NCBI GenBank assembly: GCA_001899685.1
Contig: MKWG01000029.1
Location: 89,101 to 153,100, forward strand
DNA from: Sphingobacteriales bacterium 44-15
GTDB lineage: Bacteria > Bacteroidota > Bacteroidia > Chitinophagales > Chitinophagaceae
Direction: 5' to 3'
DNA length: 64,000 bases
The position numbers and the translations under genes were made by a program. Shown in pieces: positions 26,736-36,358 of this stretch. Numbering within the stretch: position 1 is the first letter of the stretch; every line of letters begins with the position of its first letter. The notes under the pieces were generated by a model that was given only the letters and a program-made list of their open reading frames with translations, had not been told where the DNA came from and searched no databases.

Positions 26736-29234
26736 CTAATTTATTTTCGAATTAACATAATCTATCTGCTGCTGCAGATCCGCAGCATCAGGAGAAAGAT
26801 TCTTCATCGCGGTTTTCTGATTGGCGATGGATCTTAACAGCACATTGTTGATATAGGGAGTAAGCTGGGCTTTATAAGCTCCCGGCACCTCTTCCCTGAA
26901 CGCTATAAGACCATCTACCACCTGCTTTACTTTCTCCGTATTCGTAAGCTGAATGGCGTAATAGGCGATCATTTGGGTCAATTCAAACTTAGTATCTCCA
27001 AAATGCAGGGCATTATAAGTATTCATCACATAGTTAACATCTTCTTCTTTACCGTTCACCGCAAAAACATTACAGATAGCTTCAGAAAGCTTTCCTTTGG
27101 CAGTAAGCCGCGACAGTTTCTTTGCCTCTGTATAAGCCGCAGCGGAATCAAAATTAGCTACAGCATTCAGTGCTGCGCCTGCCACTGAATAAGATGAATC
27201 GTTTACGCTTCTGAGTATAATATCTTTATATATCTGCTTATCGTATGTGCTGAGCGCGGTAATAGCACTGGCTTTTACTGTAGGCTTGGGATCGCTTTTT
27301 GCCAGCTCAAACAGGAATGTTTCAACAGCCTGCTTTACCGCTTCCTTTTTCAGATCCAGGGAAGTGATGGCAAAGTCCCTCAATTCATAATAACGGTCTC
27401 TCAATGCTGTTTTAAGCAGCTCTACCGCTTCAGTACTATCCTGCATAACCGCACACGCCGCAATTGCCTCTCTCCGGTCTACATAGCTGCCTGCCTGTTT
27501 GTATTGATAGATATAATTTGTAAGCGATTTACCGGTTTCAGTCTTTTCGCAAAGCAATATCTTATCGCCGTCAAAATTTACAAGTTCCGGTCTGCTTTTC
27601 ACCTCATAGCTGAAAGTCTGATCTTTTTGGTTCACCCAAACTTCATGACGTTCTTTTTTGCCACCCGTATATACATCAATAGCTACCGGCAGGATGAAGA
27701 CCTGGCCGTTCTGTGTTTGCTTTACGTTTACCGAAACAATTTTACCGGATTCATCATAGCTGTATGTAATATTAAGCCTGGGATGGCCGCTTCCAAAATA
27801 CCATTGATTAAAGAACCAGTTAAGATCTTTACCGCTGACCTGCTCCAGTGCAAGCCTCAGCTCACTGGCGCCCGCATTGCCGAATTTGTAGGTGTCAAGA
27901 TAAAGATGTAAGCCTTTATAAAAAGCCTCCTCGCCCAGGAAATTACGCAGCATGTTCAATATGCGTCCTCCTTTCTGATAGCTTACAAGGTCAAACATAT
28001 CCTCCCTGTCCTTATAATGGTAGCGCACCAGGTCTTTCTTTGCATCCTCAGGACTACCGAGGTATTGTTGCATATTCTGGTAGTTCTCCGCATCGCCAAA
28101 ATCCTTCCCGTATTTATATTCTTCCCACAGCACCTGGCTGAAATTGGCAAAAGATTCATTAACGGTAAGATTGCTCCAGCTTTTGGCAGTTACATAATCG
28201 CCAAACCAATGATGGAAAAGCTCATGCGCTATCGTGCTTTCCCAGCTATTGCCGTCGAGCAGTTCTCTTGAATCCTGCTGGGCGCTTTCCTGGTGAAGGG
28301 TAGCCGTAGTATTTTCCATAGCGCCGCTTACATAATCACGTCCCACGATCTGTGAATACTTGGGCCAAGGAAAAGATACTCCTGTGATCTTTTCATAAAA
28401 AGCGATCATCTCCGGGGTATTACCAAATATTTTTTTAGCAACAGGAGCATATTCCTTTTCTACATAATAGCTTACTTCTTTGCCTTTGTACATATCTTTT
28501 ACAATGGCATAATCTCCCACGCCGATAAAGAACAAATAAGGAGAATGCGGAAGATCCATCCGCCAGTAGTCTGTTCTTGTGCCGTCGGCATTTTTTTGCT
28601 GCTCTATCAGCTTACCATTGCTGAGCGTTACATACTTTGACGGCACGATAAGGAAGAACTCCTGCGTACATTTCTGGTTGGGTTTATCAATGGTAGGACA
28701 CCAGGCTGAAGTACTCTCCGTCTCGCCCTGGGTCCATATCTGGGTAGGCTTGTTCTTTTCCTCTCCTTTTGGGTTAATAAAATACAGTCCTTTATCATCT
28801 GTTATTGCCGAGCTGCCGCCTTTGGGCAGTTCATTGGGCTTTGAAACATAGTCCACGTATACTTTATACTGCTCGCCTTTACGGTATACCTTATTGAGCC
28901 TGATAAAGATCTGCTTACCGTCATAATTAAATTTCAGCGGGGCAGTTATTTTTCCTTTCACCAAACCTACTGCTTTAATATCCATCCCCTTTGCATCAAG
29001 CGTCAATGAATCTGTATCATAAAAATGAGGCTCAAGCGTGATCCATACTTTGCCATACAGGTAACTTTTATCATAATCAAACCTCGCTTCCAGCTTGGTA
29101 TGGACAAGATCATTTATTTTTTCCGGGACAGCCCGGTAAATACTTAGCAGGTCTGTATCTTTTGCCGGTTGAGGCTGTGCCGATAAAAATGCAGGAAATG
29201 CCGCAAGCAGGAGTAAACGAAGTAGGTTTTTCAC
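26736..29234 (-). CDS. M1 family aminopeptidase (aminopeptidase N-like)
   Basis: The 832-residue secreted zinc peptidase has a signal peptide (to about residue 19). The exopeptidase motif SGAMENTT contains Glu307. The zinc site is HELFHH (His337, Glu338, His341) with Glu360 in NESFANF. A C-terminal helical HEAT-like region (about 580-800) follows. It removes N-terminal residues from peptides, probably in the periplasm. The start is GTG at 29234; no in-frame ATG precedes the signal peptide. Confidence 0.94.
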   Translation of the reverse strand: MKNLLRLLLLAAFPAFLSAQPQPAKDTDLLSIYRAVPEKINDLVHTKLEARFDYDKSYLYGKVWITLEPHFYDTDSLTLDAKGMDIKAVGLVKGKITAPLKFNYDGKQIFIRLNKVYRKGEQYKVYVDYVSKPNELPKGGSSAITDDKGLYFINPKGEEKNKPTQIWTQGETESTSAWCPTIDKPNQKCTQEFFLIVPSKYVTLSNGKLIEQQKNADGTRTDYWRMDLPHSPYLFFIGVGDYAIVKDMYKGKEVSYYVEKEYAPVAKKIFGNTPEMIAFYEKITGVSFPWPKYSQIVGRDYVSGAMENTTATLHQESAQQDSRELLDGNSWESTIAHELFHHWFGDYVTAKSWSNLTVNESFANFSQVLWEEYKYGKDFGDAENYQNMQQYLGSPEDAKKDLVRYHYKDREDMFDLVSYQKGGRILNMLRNFLGEEAFYKGLHLYLDTYKFGNAGASELRLALEQVSGKDLNWFFNQWYFGSGHPRLNITYSYDESGKIVSVNVKQTQNGQVFILPVAIDVYTGGKKERHEVWVNQKDQTFSYEVKSRPELVNFDGDKILLCEKTETGKSLTNYIYQYKQAGSYVDRREAIAACAVMQDSTEAVELLKTALRDRYYELRDFAITSLDLKKEAVKQAVETFLFELAKSDPKPTVKASAITALSTYDKQIYKDIILRSVNDSSYSVAGAALNAVANFDSAAAYTEAKKLSRLTAKGKLSEAICNVFAVNGKEEDVNYVMNTYNALHFGDTKFELTQMIAYYAIQLTNTEKVKQVVDGLIAFREEVPGAYKAQLTPYINNVLLRSIANQKTAMKNLSPDAADLQQQIDYVNSKIN

Positions 29235-29501
29235 GTAAAAAGTGTTTGTTTTTATGGTTGTGAATGTAAAAGTTTATATTTTGACCTGGAAATCAACAAT
29301 ATAGTATTCCCGGTTTTAAAGTAACGGATTTTGTTGTGAAAATGGTATTAAAAAGGCTGGCATATTAAATAAATTGTTGGCGCTCACTGCAAAAGCACAA
29401 TAATATTATTGAGTTATACGATTTATTAAAGCGCAAAAATAGCCCGGGTGTTTGCAAACCAAGGATTTTTTATATGAGTGGCGGCTCTCGGGTGATTTAA
29501 G
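29235..29501. other. Long intergenic stretch without a gene
   Basis: The gap between the divergent M1 peptidase and the 405-residue hypothetical protein is 331 nt in all. It is A+T-rich. I see no coding frame, tRNA or strong hairpin in it; it presumably holds two divergent promoters, of which only the plus-strand box at 29502 is recognisable. Confidence 0.4.
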
Positions 29502-29509
29502 TAGTTTTG
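29502..29509 (+). promoter_or_regulatory. Candidate -7 promoter box for the 405-residue hypothetical
   Basis: TAGTTTTG matches TAnnTTTG exactly, 57 nt before the ATG at 29566. A convincing -33 TTG is not seen. Confidence 0.35.
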
Positions 29510-29565
29510 TCAATTGATTTTTATTAAAAACAAGGTCTCCCCGGAAGAAGTAAATACATAACGTA

Positions 29566-30783
29566 ATGCGAAAAACAGGCTTTGCATTTCTTATCAGTTT
29601 GGCTATGTGTCAGGTATTGGGACAGGGGAATTACTATATTTATATACAGTCGGCAGACCATAAGCCCTTTTACGTTCGTTCCGGCTCAAAAATTTTTCAT
29701 TCTTCCGGTAACGGATACCTGGTAATGGAGCGCCTGGCAAGTGCTTCCTACGATTTAATGGTCGGTTTTCCCGATATCCCTTCATCGGAATGGCAGTTCA
29801 ATTGTTCCGTGAACGACGATGATATCGCTTTTATACTAAAGAATGATAACGGGAAAAAAGTTGAGCTTAGCGGGCTGAAAAATGAATCAAAACAATCAGG
29901 AAAGAAAGTTGAGCTGAAGCCTGAAAAGCTGAAAACCGCTCCCCTAAAGCAGGCTACAGGAATCGTAAGTAATGACCCGTTTTCTTCCATGCTTGCTGAA
30001 GTGGTAAACGACCCCACCATACGGCAACAACCGGTGATCATTCCCCGCCCGGGTGATTCCCTGAAGCTGGTAAAAACTACCGCAACAGATTCTGCCAAAC
30101 TGGTAGCAGTTAATACAACAATACCTAAGACGGGTGAAGGAAAGTCTGCTACAGACAGCCAGACAATAGCTAAAACAGCTAAAACATCTCCTGTCCTTAC
30201 CGAACCCGTTCATAAAGAGACAAAAAGTACGGTAACTAAAGAAACCGCAGATAGCAATACTGCCATAGCCAAAGCTCCTGACCTGGAAAACAGGAAGGCT
30301 GCAACTGAAGACAAAAACCACGGTAAAAAGAACGAAGACAAAATAGTTGCTTCGTCCACAGATAATAAACCAAAAAATAAAGTTGACCCCGACAGTACTG
30401 TATCGGTTGCTGAAAAAGCCATTGCATCCACAGCGGGGCAAAAGCATACCGGTGAGAAACCCATTGCAAAGGAAACAGTTAAAGAAGAAAAGACTGCTAC
30501 GCCCGTTACAGAACAAAAAGACCCTGCTCCTGTGCAAGCCACCGCTGCTGCTAATAAATCCACTTCATCATCGGAGCTGATCAATGTGGCAATGGAAGAA
30601 GCCGACAAAAAGAAACAGTCAGGATCCGCCACCGCGTCGGAAAAAATAGTGTTAGGCACTTCAACTTCCATCAAAAAAACTTTACAAAGAAAAAGCAATG
30701 AGGGTATGGAGCTGATATATGTTGACCAAATGGATGATGGTACCCAGGATACCATCCGCATCCTGATCCCTTCCAATAAATAA
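29566..30783 (+). CDS. Secreted protein with conserved N-terminal domain and long low-complexity linker
   Basis: The 405-residue protein has a signal peptide (to about LGQ-G). A compact domain of about 80 residues follows (YYIYIQSADHKPFYVRSGSK, SYDLMVGFPD), resembling the N-terminal domain of many secreted Chitinophagaceae proteins that often carry DUF4476. From about 115 to 365 the sequence is low complexity, rich in Lys, Thr, Ala, Glu and Ser, and probably disordered. It ends in an ordered tail (GMELIYVDQMDDGTQDTIRI). I cannot assign a function. Confidence 0.7.
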   Translation: MRKTGFAFLISLAMCQVLGQGNYYIYIQSADHKPFYVRSGSKIFHSSGNGYLVMERLASASYDLMVGFPDIPSSEWQFNCSVNDDDIAFILKNDNGKKVELSGLKNESKQSGKKVELKPEKLKTAPLKQATGIVSNDPFSSMLAEVVNDPTIRQQPVIIPRPGDSLKLVKTTATDSAKLVAVNTTIPKTGEGKSATDSQTIAKTAKTSPVLTEPVHKETKSTVTKETADSNTAIAKAPDLENRKAATEDKNHGKKNEDKIVASSTDNKPKNKVDPDSTVSVAEKAIASTAGQKHTGEKPIAKETVKEEKTATPVTEQKDPAPVQATAAANKSTSSSELINVAMEEADKKKQSGSATASEKIVLGTSTSIKKTLQRKSNEGMELIYVDQMDDGTQDTIRILIPSNK

Positions 30784-30820
30784 CTCACACTACTCATTTA
30801 CCATTGCAGCATTATACATC

Positions 30821-30923
30821 GGGCGCATTTCAAATTTTCGCGCCACATATTTTCCTCACCCCTGCAATCCCCTCTCCGCACAGCAGAGAGGGGAGAAATG
30901 CTGCGAAAATTTGAAATGCGCCC
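30821..30923. repeat. 103-bp MITE-like element, copy 2 (intact) with 9-bp target duplication
   Basis: The arms 30821-30841 and 30903-30923 are a perfect 21-bp inverted repeat (starting GGGCGCATTTCAAATTTTCG). The element is flanked by identical TTATACATC at 30812-30820 and 30924-30932. The interior carries CCCCTCTCC / GAGAGGGG stem sequences. Copy 1 (10451-10553) is the same length in the opposite orientation. It sits between the hypothetical gene and truA and has no coding capacity. Confidence 0.8.
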
Positions 30924-30985
30924 TTATACATCCACTTATGCTTTATTGTTTAGATTTGCGGCTATACTACAACTGATCCTGATTG

Positions 30986-31732
30986 ATGCACAGATATTTT
31001 ATAGAGGTAACGTATATGGGCACCGCTTATGCCGGTTACCAAATGCAGGAAAATGCGAACACGGTACAGGCAGAAGTTGAAAAGGCATTGCAGATCTATT
31101 TTAAAAGAAGCATTTCCCTTACAGGATCGTCACGTACAGATGCAGGGGTACATGCGTTGCAGAATTTTTTTCATTTGGATTGTGAGTTTACAATACCTCA
31201 GGAAAAAATATATAATCTTAATGCATTATTACCGCCCGATATTGCTATCAGGTCAATAGTAGAAGTAGCCGCAGGTGCACATTGCCGGTTTGATGCCCAA
31301 AGCCGGGAGTATAAATATTTCACTTATAGCAAAAAAGATCCCTTTCTCTCCGGCAGGGCGTATTATTTTCCATATACCATAGATAAAGCTCTTTTGCAAA
31401 ATGCCGCGGCGGTGGTAAAGGAATACCGGGATTTCAGCAGCTTTTCAAAAAGAAATACCCAGGTCAAAAATTTCAACTGCGAGATCATCGAAAGTGAATG
31501 GCAAACAGAAGGAGATGCCCTAATATATTATGTAAAAGCCAACCGGTTTCTTAGAGGCATGGTAAGGGGACTTACCGGCACCATGCTGCAGGTGGGCAGA
31601 GGTAAAATAAACCTGCAGCAATTCCGGGATATCATAGAAGCACGCGACTGTACCAAAGCCGATTTTTCGGTTCCGGGGCATGGATTATTTTTAATAAAAG
31701 TAAATTTCCCGGAAGAAATCTGGGAAACGTGA
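30986..31732 (+). CDS. truA: tRNA pseudouridine(38-40) synthase
   Basis: TruA converts uridines 38-40 of the anticodon arm to pseudouridine. The 248-residue protein opens with RYFIEVTYMGTAYAGYQMQ and carries catalytic Asp52 in SSRTDAGVHALQN, followed by RSREYKY-like SREYKYFTY and FLRGMVRGLTGTMLQVGRG. The frame includes a TTG three nt upstream, but ATG 30986 is the natural start. The MITE ends 62 nt upstream and may supply part of the promoter region. Confidence 0.95.
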   Translation: MHRYFIEVTYMGTAYAGYQMQENANTVQAEVEKALQIYFKRSISLTGSSRTDAGVHALQNFFHLDCEFTIPQEKIYNLNALLPPDIAIRSIVEVAAGAHCRFDAQSREYKYFTYSKKDPFLSGRAYYFPYTIDKALLQNAAAVVKEYRDFSSFSKRNTQVKNFNCEIIESEWQTEGDALIYYVKANRFLRGMVRGLTGTMLQVGRGKINLQQFRDIIEARDCTKADFSVPGHGLFLIKVNFPEEIWET

Positions 31733-31737
31733 AACGA

Positions 31738-31800
31738 TAGGCGATAAATGTGAGATCCTCACATTTATCGCCTGCCTGCCGGTAGGCAAGTCTCACCTCT
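31738..31800. terminator. Composite palindromic repeat at a convergent junction
   Basis: GCGATAAATGTGAG (31741-31754) and its exact complement 31758-31771 form a 14-bp stem with a 3-nt loop, extendable by 2-3 pairs outward. A second palindrome TGCCTGCCGGTAGGCA (31773-31788) follows, then a TCTCACCTCTCAT half-repeat. It lies between the converging truA and efflux adaptor genes and is a strong candidate bidirectional terminator. Confidence 0.6.
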
Positions 31801-31836
31801 CATAAAAAAGTACGGAAAATCATTGTTGACATAATC

Positions 31837-32949
31837 CTACCGCTCAATGCTGACTGCCGCGCCGTCCCTGACCTCTTCATTTGCCTGCTGTATAATAGTA
31901 TCACCCGTTTGCAGTTGCCCGTATATTTCCACTTTATCACTAACTTCTCTTCCCGGAGTTATAGTTATCCACTTCGCTTTTCCGTCTTCAACTCTTATAA
32001 CAAAAATATTTTCAGAAGCATTCACCACAGCGCTTTTAGGCACTACAAAAGTGCTGTCTTTTGCGGGCAGTGTAAGCAATATTTCTGCAACCATTCCCGG
32101 GAGTAATTTCCTGCTATCGTTCATTACATCCATTTCCACACGCTCTGAGCGCAGCCTGGTATCCAGGGCGCCGGCAAGCCTTTTGACCTTAGCAGTAAAA
32201 TATTCATTGGGAAATGACTTTACCATAAATCTCACCTCATCATTTTGTTTGAGGTATCCTGTGTAGGCTTCGGGTATGGATACAGCAAGCCGGAGATGCT
32301 TCTGCTCCTGCAATGTAAATACAGGCTGATCCGACCCTTTGCCTGCCGGTCCTACGTATGCACCCGCACTTACATTGCGGGCACTGATCACACCTGAAAA
32401 CGGAGCCTTTATTTCAAGATAGTTCTTATTATCCGTGATCTCTTTATAAGCAGCCTGCGCAGATTGCAACTGGGCATGATCAGCGTTTTGCCTGGCAAGC
32501 GCAATATCCAGGTCGTTGGGTGAGATAGTGCCCGGCGTTTTGCTGGTTTCGAGCAGGCGCTCATAATGTGCCTTGCTCGCTATGTACAGGGCTTCCGCCG
32601 ATTTAAGCCGTGAAGAGGCGCCCGACAACTGGGCATTGATCTCGGGAGCTTCCATTGTAGCCAGCAACTGCCCCGTTTTTACTTCTGAGCCCACATCCAC
32701 ATATAGCTTTTTCACAAAACTGTTCACTTTGGAATAGAGGTCTACCTGCTGAAATGCCATCAGTTCCCCGGGAAGTTTAAGGCTTGAGACCAGACGGTCT
32801 TTCTGCAGGTTGAAAACAGTATACGTTTTAACACTATCTTTCCTGCTCTCTGCTGATTTTTCTTCTTTTGCCGCAGAATTGCAACTAAAAAAAGCGACAC
32901 CTAAAACACCTGAAACATATAGAAAAGATGCTGTTGAAAATATTCTCAT
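31837..32949 (-). CDS. RND efflux periplasmic adaptor lipoprotein
   Basis: This membrane fusion protein of 370 residues joins the RND pump to the outer-membrane channel. It has a lipobox (VAFFSC, Cys23), then a lipoyl-like half (KLYVDVGSEVKTGQLLATME), an alpha-hairpin (SAEALYIASKAHYERL), the second lipoyl half (IKAPFSGVISARNVSAGAYVG) and beta-barrel and proximal domains. It is last in the minus-strand order TolC - pump - adaptor. ATG 32949 is chosen because the lipoprotein signal starts there. Confidence 0.9.
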   Translation of the reverse strand: MRIFSTASFLYVSGVLGVAFFSCNSAAKEEKSAESRKDSVKTYTVFNLQKDRLVSSLKLPGELMAFQQVDLYSKVNSFVKKLYVDVGSEVKTGQLLATMEAPEINAQLSGASSRLKSAEALYIASKAHYERLLETSKTPGTISPNDLDIALARQNADHAQLQSAQAAYKEITDNKNYLEIKAPFSGVISARNVSAGAYVGPAGKGSDQPVFTLQEQKHLRLAVSIPEAYTGYLKQNDEVRFMVKSFPNEYFTAKVKRLAGALDTRLRSERVEMDVMNDSRKLLPGMVAEILLTLPAKDSTFVVPKSAVVNASENIFVIRVEDGKAKWITITPGREVSDKVEIYGQLQTGDTIIQQANEEVRDGAAVSIER

Positions 32950-32997
32950 TGTACTTTTTTTATACACAGGCAATAATTTGCCGAATTGTTTATTGAA

Positions 32998-35900
32998 TTA
33001 TGACGGGTTCTCCGGGTTATGCTTTTTCACAGGAATATAATGGACGCTCTCCTCGTCTTCCGGGTCAAGCGAAACGCTTTGTGTACCGGACTTTCCCTGT
33101 CCCCAGGCAAAAGCCAGCGGGAGAATAAACAGGGCTGCAAAAGTAGAAGCAATCAAACCACCGATCACTGCCCTGCCTAAAGGTGAGGACTGATCGCCGG
33201 CCTCACCCATACCACTTGCCATAGGTATCATACCTACCACCATTGCAAGCGCTGTCATCAGGATAGGGCGCATACGCAAAGCTGCCCCTTCGCATGCCGA
33301 TAAGATAGCATTACCATTATGCCTCCTGATCTCTTCGGCATTGGTGATCAATAATACAGCATTGGAAATAGAAACGCCTACCGACATAATAATTCCCATA
33401 TACGACTGCAGGTTGAGGGTAGATCCTGCAGCCAGCAATAATGCCAGCGAGCCGAGGATAACTGCAGGTACTGTTGACAATACAATTCCCGACACTTTGA
33501 AGGACTGGAAATTGGCTGCCAGCATGAGGAATATCACTACTATGGCTACGAGCAGCCCGTTCTCCAGGCTGTCAAGCGTATCTGTCAATGTCTGGCTTAG
33601 CCCTATGAGCTCTACGGTCAGTCCTCTTGGCAATTTGCCAAGCCTGGAAATAGCTTCCTGCACATCTCTGGCTGCGGTGCCGAGGTCCTGGTTATTAAGG
33701 TTAGCCGTTACCGTTAGCGTCGGCATTGCCCCGAGATTATCGGTTTCTCCGTAGGTAACCCCTGTCCTGATATCGGCTACGTCGCTCAATACCGGACGGG
33801 AACTATTTTTGAGCAGGGGTATCTCGCCAATATCATTTTGATCAGCCATTTTATTTTCCGGTATTTCAACCTGTACCGCATAACTATATCCCGCTTTAGT
33901 ATCTGTCCAGATATTTTTGTCCGTATAACGCGAAGAAGACGTGGAAGGAGTTACTGAACGCGCTACATCGCTCATATCCACTCCCAATTGCGCAGCACGG
34001 GTTCTGTCAACGTTTATGTTAATTGCAGGATAATTCGTAGACTGTCCTATCTGTACATCCCGCATATAAGGTATCTGCTGCAGCAGAGGAATAATCCTCC
34101 TTGCATATTCTTCATTATCCTTTTTATTCCGTCCCGAAAAACGTACCTCAACCGGAGTGGGGGATCCCTGTCCTAATATTTTATCCGTAAGCTCAATAGT
34201 TTCAAATGACAGCTTTACACCCGGTAATGCTTCTTCTGCTTTGCGGCGGATCTTATCTTTCAGGGCATCAAGATTGGTGTTATATCCTTCTCTCAATGCC
34301 ACCTGCAATACCGCTTCATGAGGACCGGCCATAAAGAGAAATAACGAGCTGGTAGAAAACAATTGCGGATGCATTCCGACATAGGAAGAAGTAATAGCAA
34401 CGTTTTCCTTTCCCGCAACATCTTTGATGATGTTTTCCAGCCTGATGGTCAGTGCTTCTGTTCTCTCTATTCTTGTTCCGTCTGCCGCTCTCATCCTGAG
34501 CTGGAACTGGCTGCCATTTACCTTGGGCAGCACGTCGCGCCCTATGCTCGTGAGCATATATACCGATACCAGGCTGACAATAACAAGGTAGCTGCCCACA
34601 ATTATTTTCCGGTAAGGCATCATCCTTTGTATAAACCTGAGATACCTGTTGCGGACCCGCTCAAACCTGCTTAGCTTACTGCCGGGGTCATGCTCTTTTT
34701 TTTCCATTGCCAAAGCCTTCTGGTCCCAGGTGCTGACCTCAGCATCCGTGCTTAAACCGCTTGCAGAAAGCTCTTCGGCATCTGTCATGTTTGTTCCATC
34801 CGCCTTTTTATGATGTTTCCCTTTCATGATCCAGTTGGCCATTACGGGCACAAAGGTTTGCGCCAGCAAATAAGAAAAGACCATGCTGAACCCGATAGCA
34901 AGCGCAAGTGGCAGGAACAATGACCCGGGTATTCCTCCCATGGTGAATGCCGGTGCAAATACTGCAAGTATACAAAAGAGTATGAGCAGCTTTGGGAATG
35001 CTATTTCCTTACACGCATGCCATATTGCAAGCGCCTTCGGCTTGCCCATATCTAAATGCTGGTGAATATTTTCTATCGTTACCGTACTCTCATCTACCAG
35101 TATTCCCACGGCAAGCGCAAGCCCGCTGAGGGTCATTATATTGATCGTTTGCCCGAAGAGACTAAGAAATAATATGGAGGAAATAATGGAAGTGGGAATA
35201 GTTAATATCACGATCAGCGCACCTCTTAAATCTCCAAGGAAAAGCACTACCATCAGCCCTGTAAGAATGGCGCCTATACCACCTTCACTCAAAAGGCTTT
35301 TCACGGCATTCATTACATATACCGACTGATCAAATTCATAGGAAAGCTCAACATCCTCCGGGAGCTGTGATTGTATGCGGGGAATTGATTGCTTGAGATT
35401 TTGCACTACTTCCCAGGTAGACGCATCTGCGCTTTTTGCTATGCTGAGGTATACCGATCTTTTGCCATTTACCAGTGCATAGCCCGAAGTACGGTCAGCG
35501 CCATCTTCCACAGTGGCTACATCGCGGAGATACAGGTTAGGCACATCTCCTTTAAACAAAGGAATATTTTCAAAATCTTTTACATCTACAATACCTGTAT
35601 TAACAGGAGTAATGTAATTTTTATCGCCTACACGCACATTTCCGGAAGGAGAGGTTTGATTATTTATCCGTATAGCTTCTACAAGCTGGTCAGGTGTCAG
35701 CTTATGCGTGCGCAGCAATTCCGGATCTGCCTTAACAACGATAGTTCTTACATTACCGCCAAATGGAGGGGAAGACACTACACCAGGTATAGAAGTAAAA
35801 GTAGATCGCACATATACATTAGCAAGATCAAGTAATTCATTATTGCTTCTTGTGGCGCTTCTCAATACAAGCTGCCCAACAGGCAAGGTTGAGGCGTCGA

Positions 35901-36291
35901 ACCGTATGATAAAAGGCGGGTTTGAACCAGGGGGAAAGGCCGCCTGGATCCTGTTGGAAAAGGCGCTCACCTCCGCAGCCGCCTGCGCCATATTAGTGCC
36001 CGGGTAAAAATTAATTTTCATCAGGGTCAGCCCCTGTATGTTTTTTGTTTCAATACTTTTCACACCATTTACAAAAAGAAAAATATTGATATAAGGCTTC
36101 GCAAAAAAACCTTCCATTTGCAAAGGAGTATACCCGCCAAAAGGATGCGAGAGATAGATGACGGGAATATCCAGTTTTGGGAAAATATCAATCTTAATGC
36201 TCCGCACGGCCTTTATACCAAAGAAGAACAACGCGGCAACCATTACCAGTATAGTAATAGGCTTACGTAATGCAAAACGAATCAGGTTCAT
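32998..36291 (-). CDS. RND efflux pump permease, HAE-like
   Basis: The 1097-residue inner-membrane proton antiporter shows the RND repeat structure: TM1, a large periplasmic loop, TM2-6 with LSGLALAVGILVDESTVTIEN, then a second half with VGVSISNAVLLITNAEE and RMRPILMTALAMVVGMIPMA. The motif in TM4 carries Asp-Glu instead of the DFG-DGA of metal exporters, so an organic or hydrophobic substrate is likelier. A hydrophilic insert at about 490-555 between the halves, rich in charged residues, is longer than usual. It starts 67 nt after the TolC gene. Confidence 0.92.
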   Translation of the reverse strand: MNLIRFALRKPITILVMVAALFFFGIKAVRSIKIDIFPKLDIPVIYLSHPFGGYTPLQMEGFFAKPYINIFLFVNGVKSIETKNIQGLTLMKINFYPGTNMAQAAAEVSAFSNRIQAAFPPGSNPPFIIRFDASTLPVGQLVLRSATRSNNELLDLANVYVRSTFTSIPGVVSSPPFGGNVRTIVVKADPELLRTHKLTPDQLVEAIRINNQTSPSGNVRVGDKNYITPVNTGIVDVKDFENIPLFKGDVPNLYLRDVATVEDGADRTSGYALVNGKRSVYLSIAKSADASTWEVVQNLKQSIPRIQSQLPEDVELSYEFDQSVYVMNAVKSLLSEGGIGAILTGLMVVLFLGDLRGALIVILTIPTSIISSILFLSLFGQTINIMTLSGLALAVGILVDESTVTIENIHQHLDMGKPKALAIWHACKEIAFPKLLILFCILAVFAPAFTMGGIPGSLFLPLALAIGFSMVFSYLLAQTFVPVMANWIMKGKHHKKADGTNMTDAEELSASGLSTDAEVSTWDQKALAMEKKEHDPGSKLSRFERVRNRYLRFIQRMMPYRKIIVGSYLVIVSLVSVYMLTSIGRDVLPKVNGSQFQLRMRAADGTRIERTEALTIRLENIIKDVAGKENVAITSSYVGMHPQLFSTSSLFLFMAGPHEAVLQVALREGYNTNLDALKDKIRRKAEEALPGVKLSFETIELTDKILGQGSPTPVEVRFSGRNKKDNEEYARRIIPLLQQIPYMRDVQIGQSTNYPAININVDRTRAAQLGVDMSDVARSVTPSTSSSRYTDKNIWTDTKAGYSYAVQVEIPENKMADQNDIGEIPLLKNSSRPVLSDVADIRTGVTYGETDNLGAMPTLTVTANLNNQDLGTAARDVQEAISRLGKLPRGLTVELIGLSQTLTDTLDSLENGLLVAIVVIFLMLAANFQSFKVSGIVLSTVPAVILGSLALLLAAGSTLNLQSYMGIIMSVGVSISNAVLLITNAEEIRRHNGNAILSACEGAALRMRPILMTALAMVVGMIPMASGMGEAGDQSSPLGRAVIGGLIASTFAALFILPLAFAWGQGKSGTQSVSLDPEDEESVHYIPVKKHNPENPS

Positions 36292-36358
36292 ACTATAATT
36301 TATATTGAGGCATCAATGATAAATCGAAAAGGTGCATTCCAAAATATACTGCTGATGC

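Noticed and set aside
29944-30797. Long minus-strand frames (up to 197 codons) opposite the 405-residue secreted protein
   Set aside because: They mirror the low-complexity repeat of the real gene (Phe/Cys/Ser runs opposite Lys/Thr/Glu codons) and have no start context or family.
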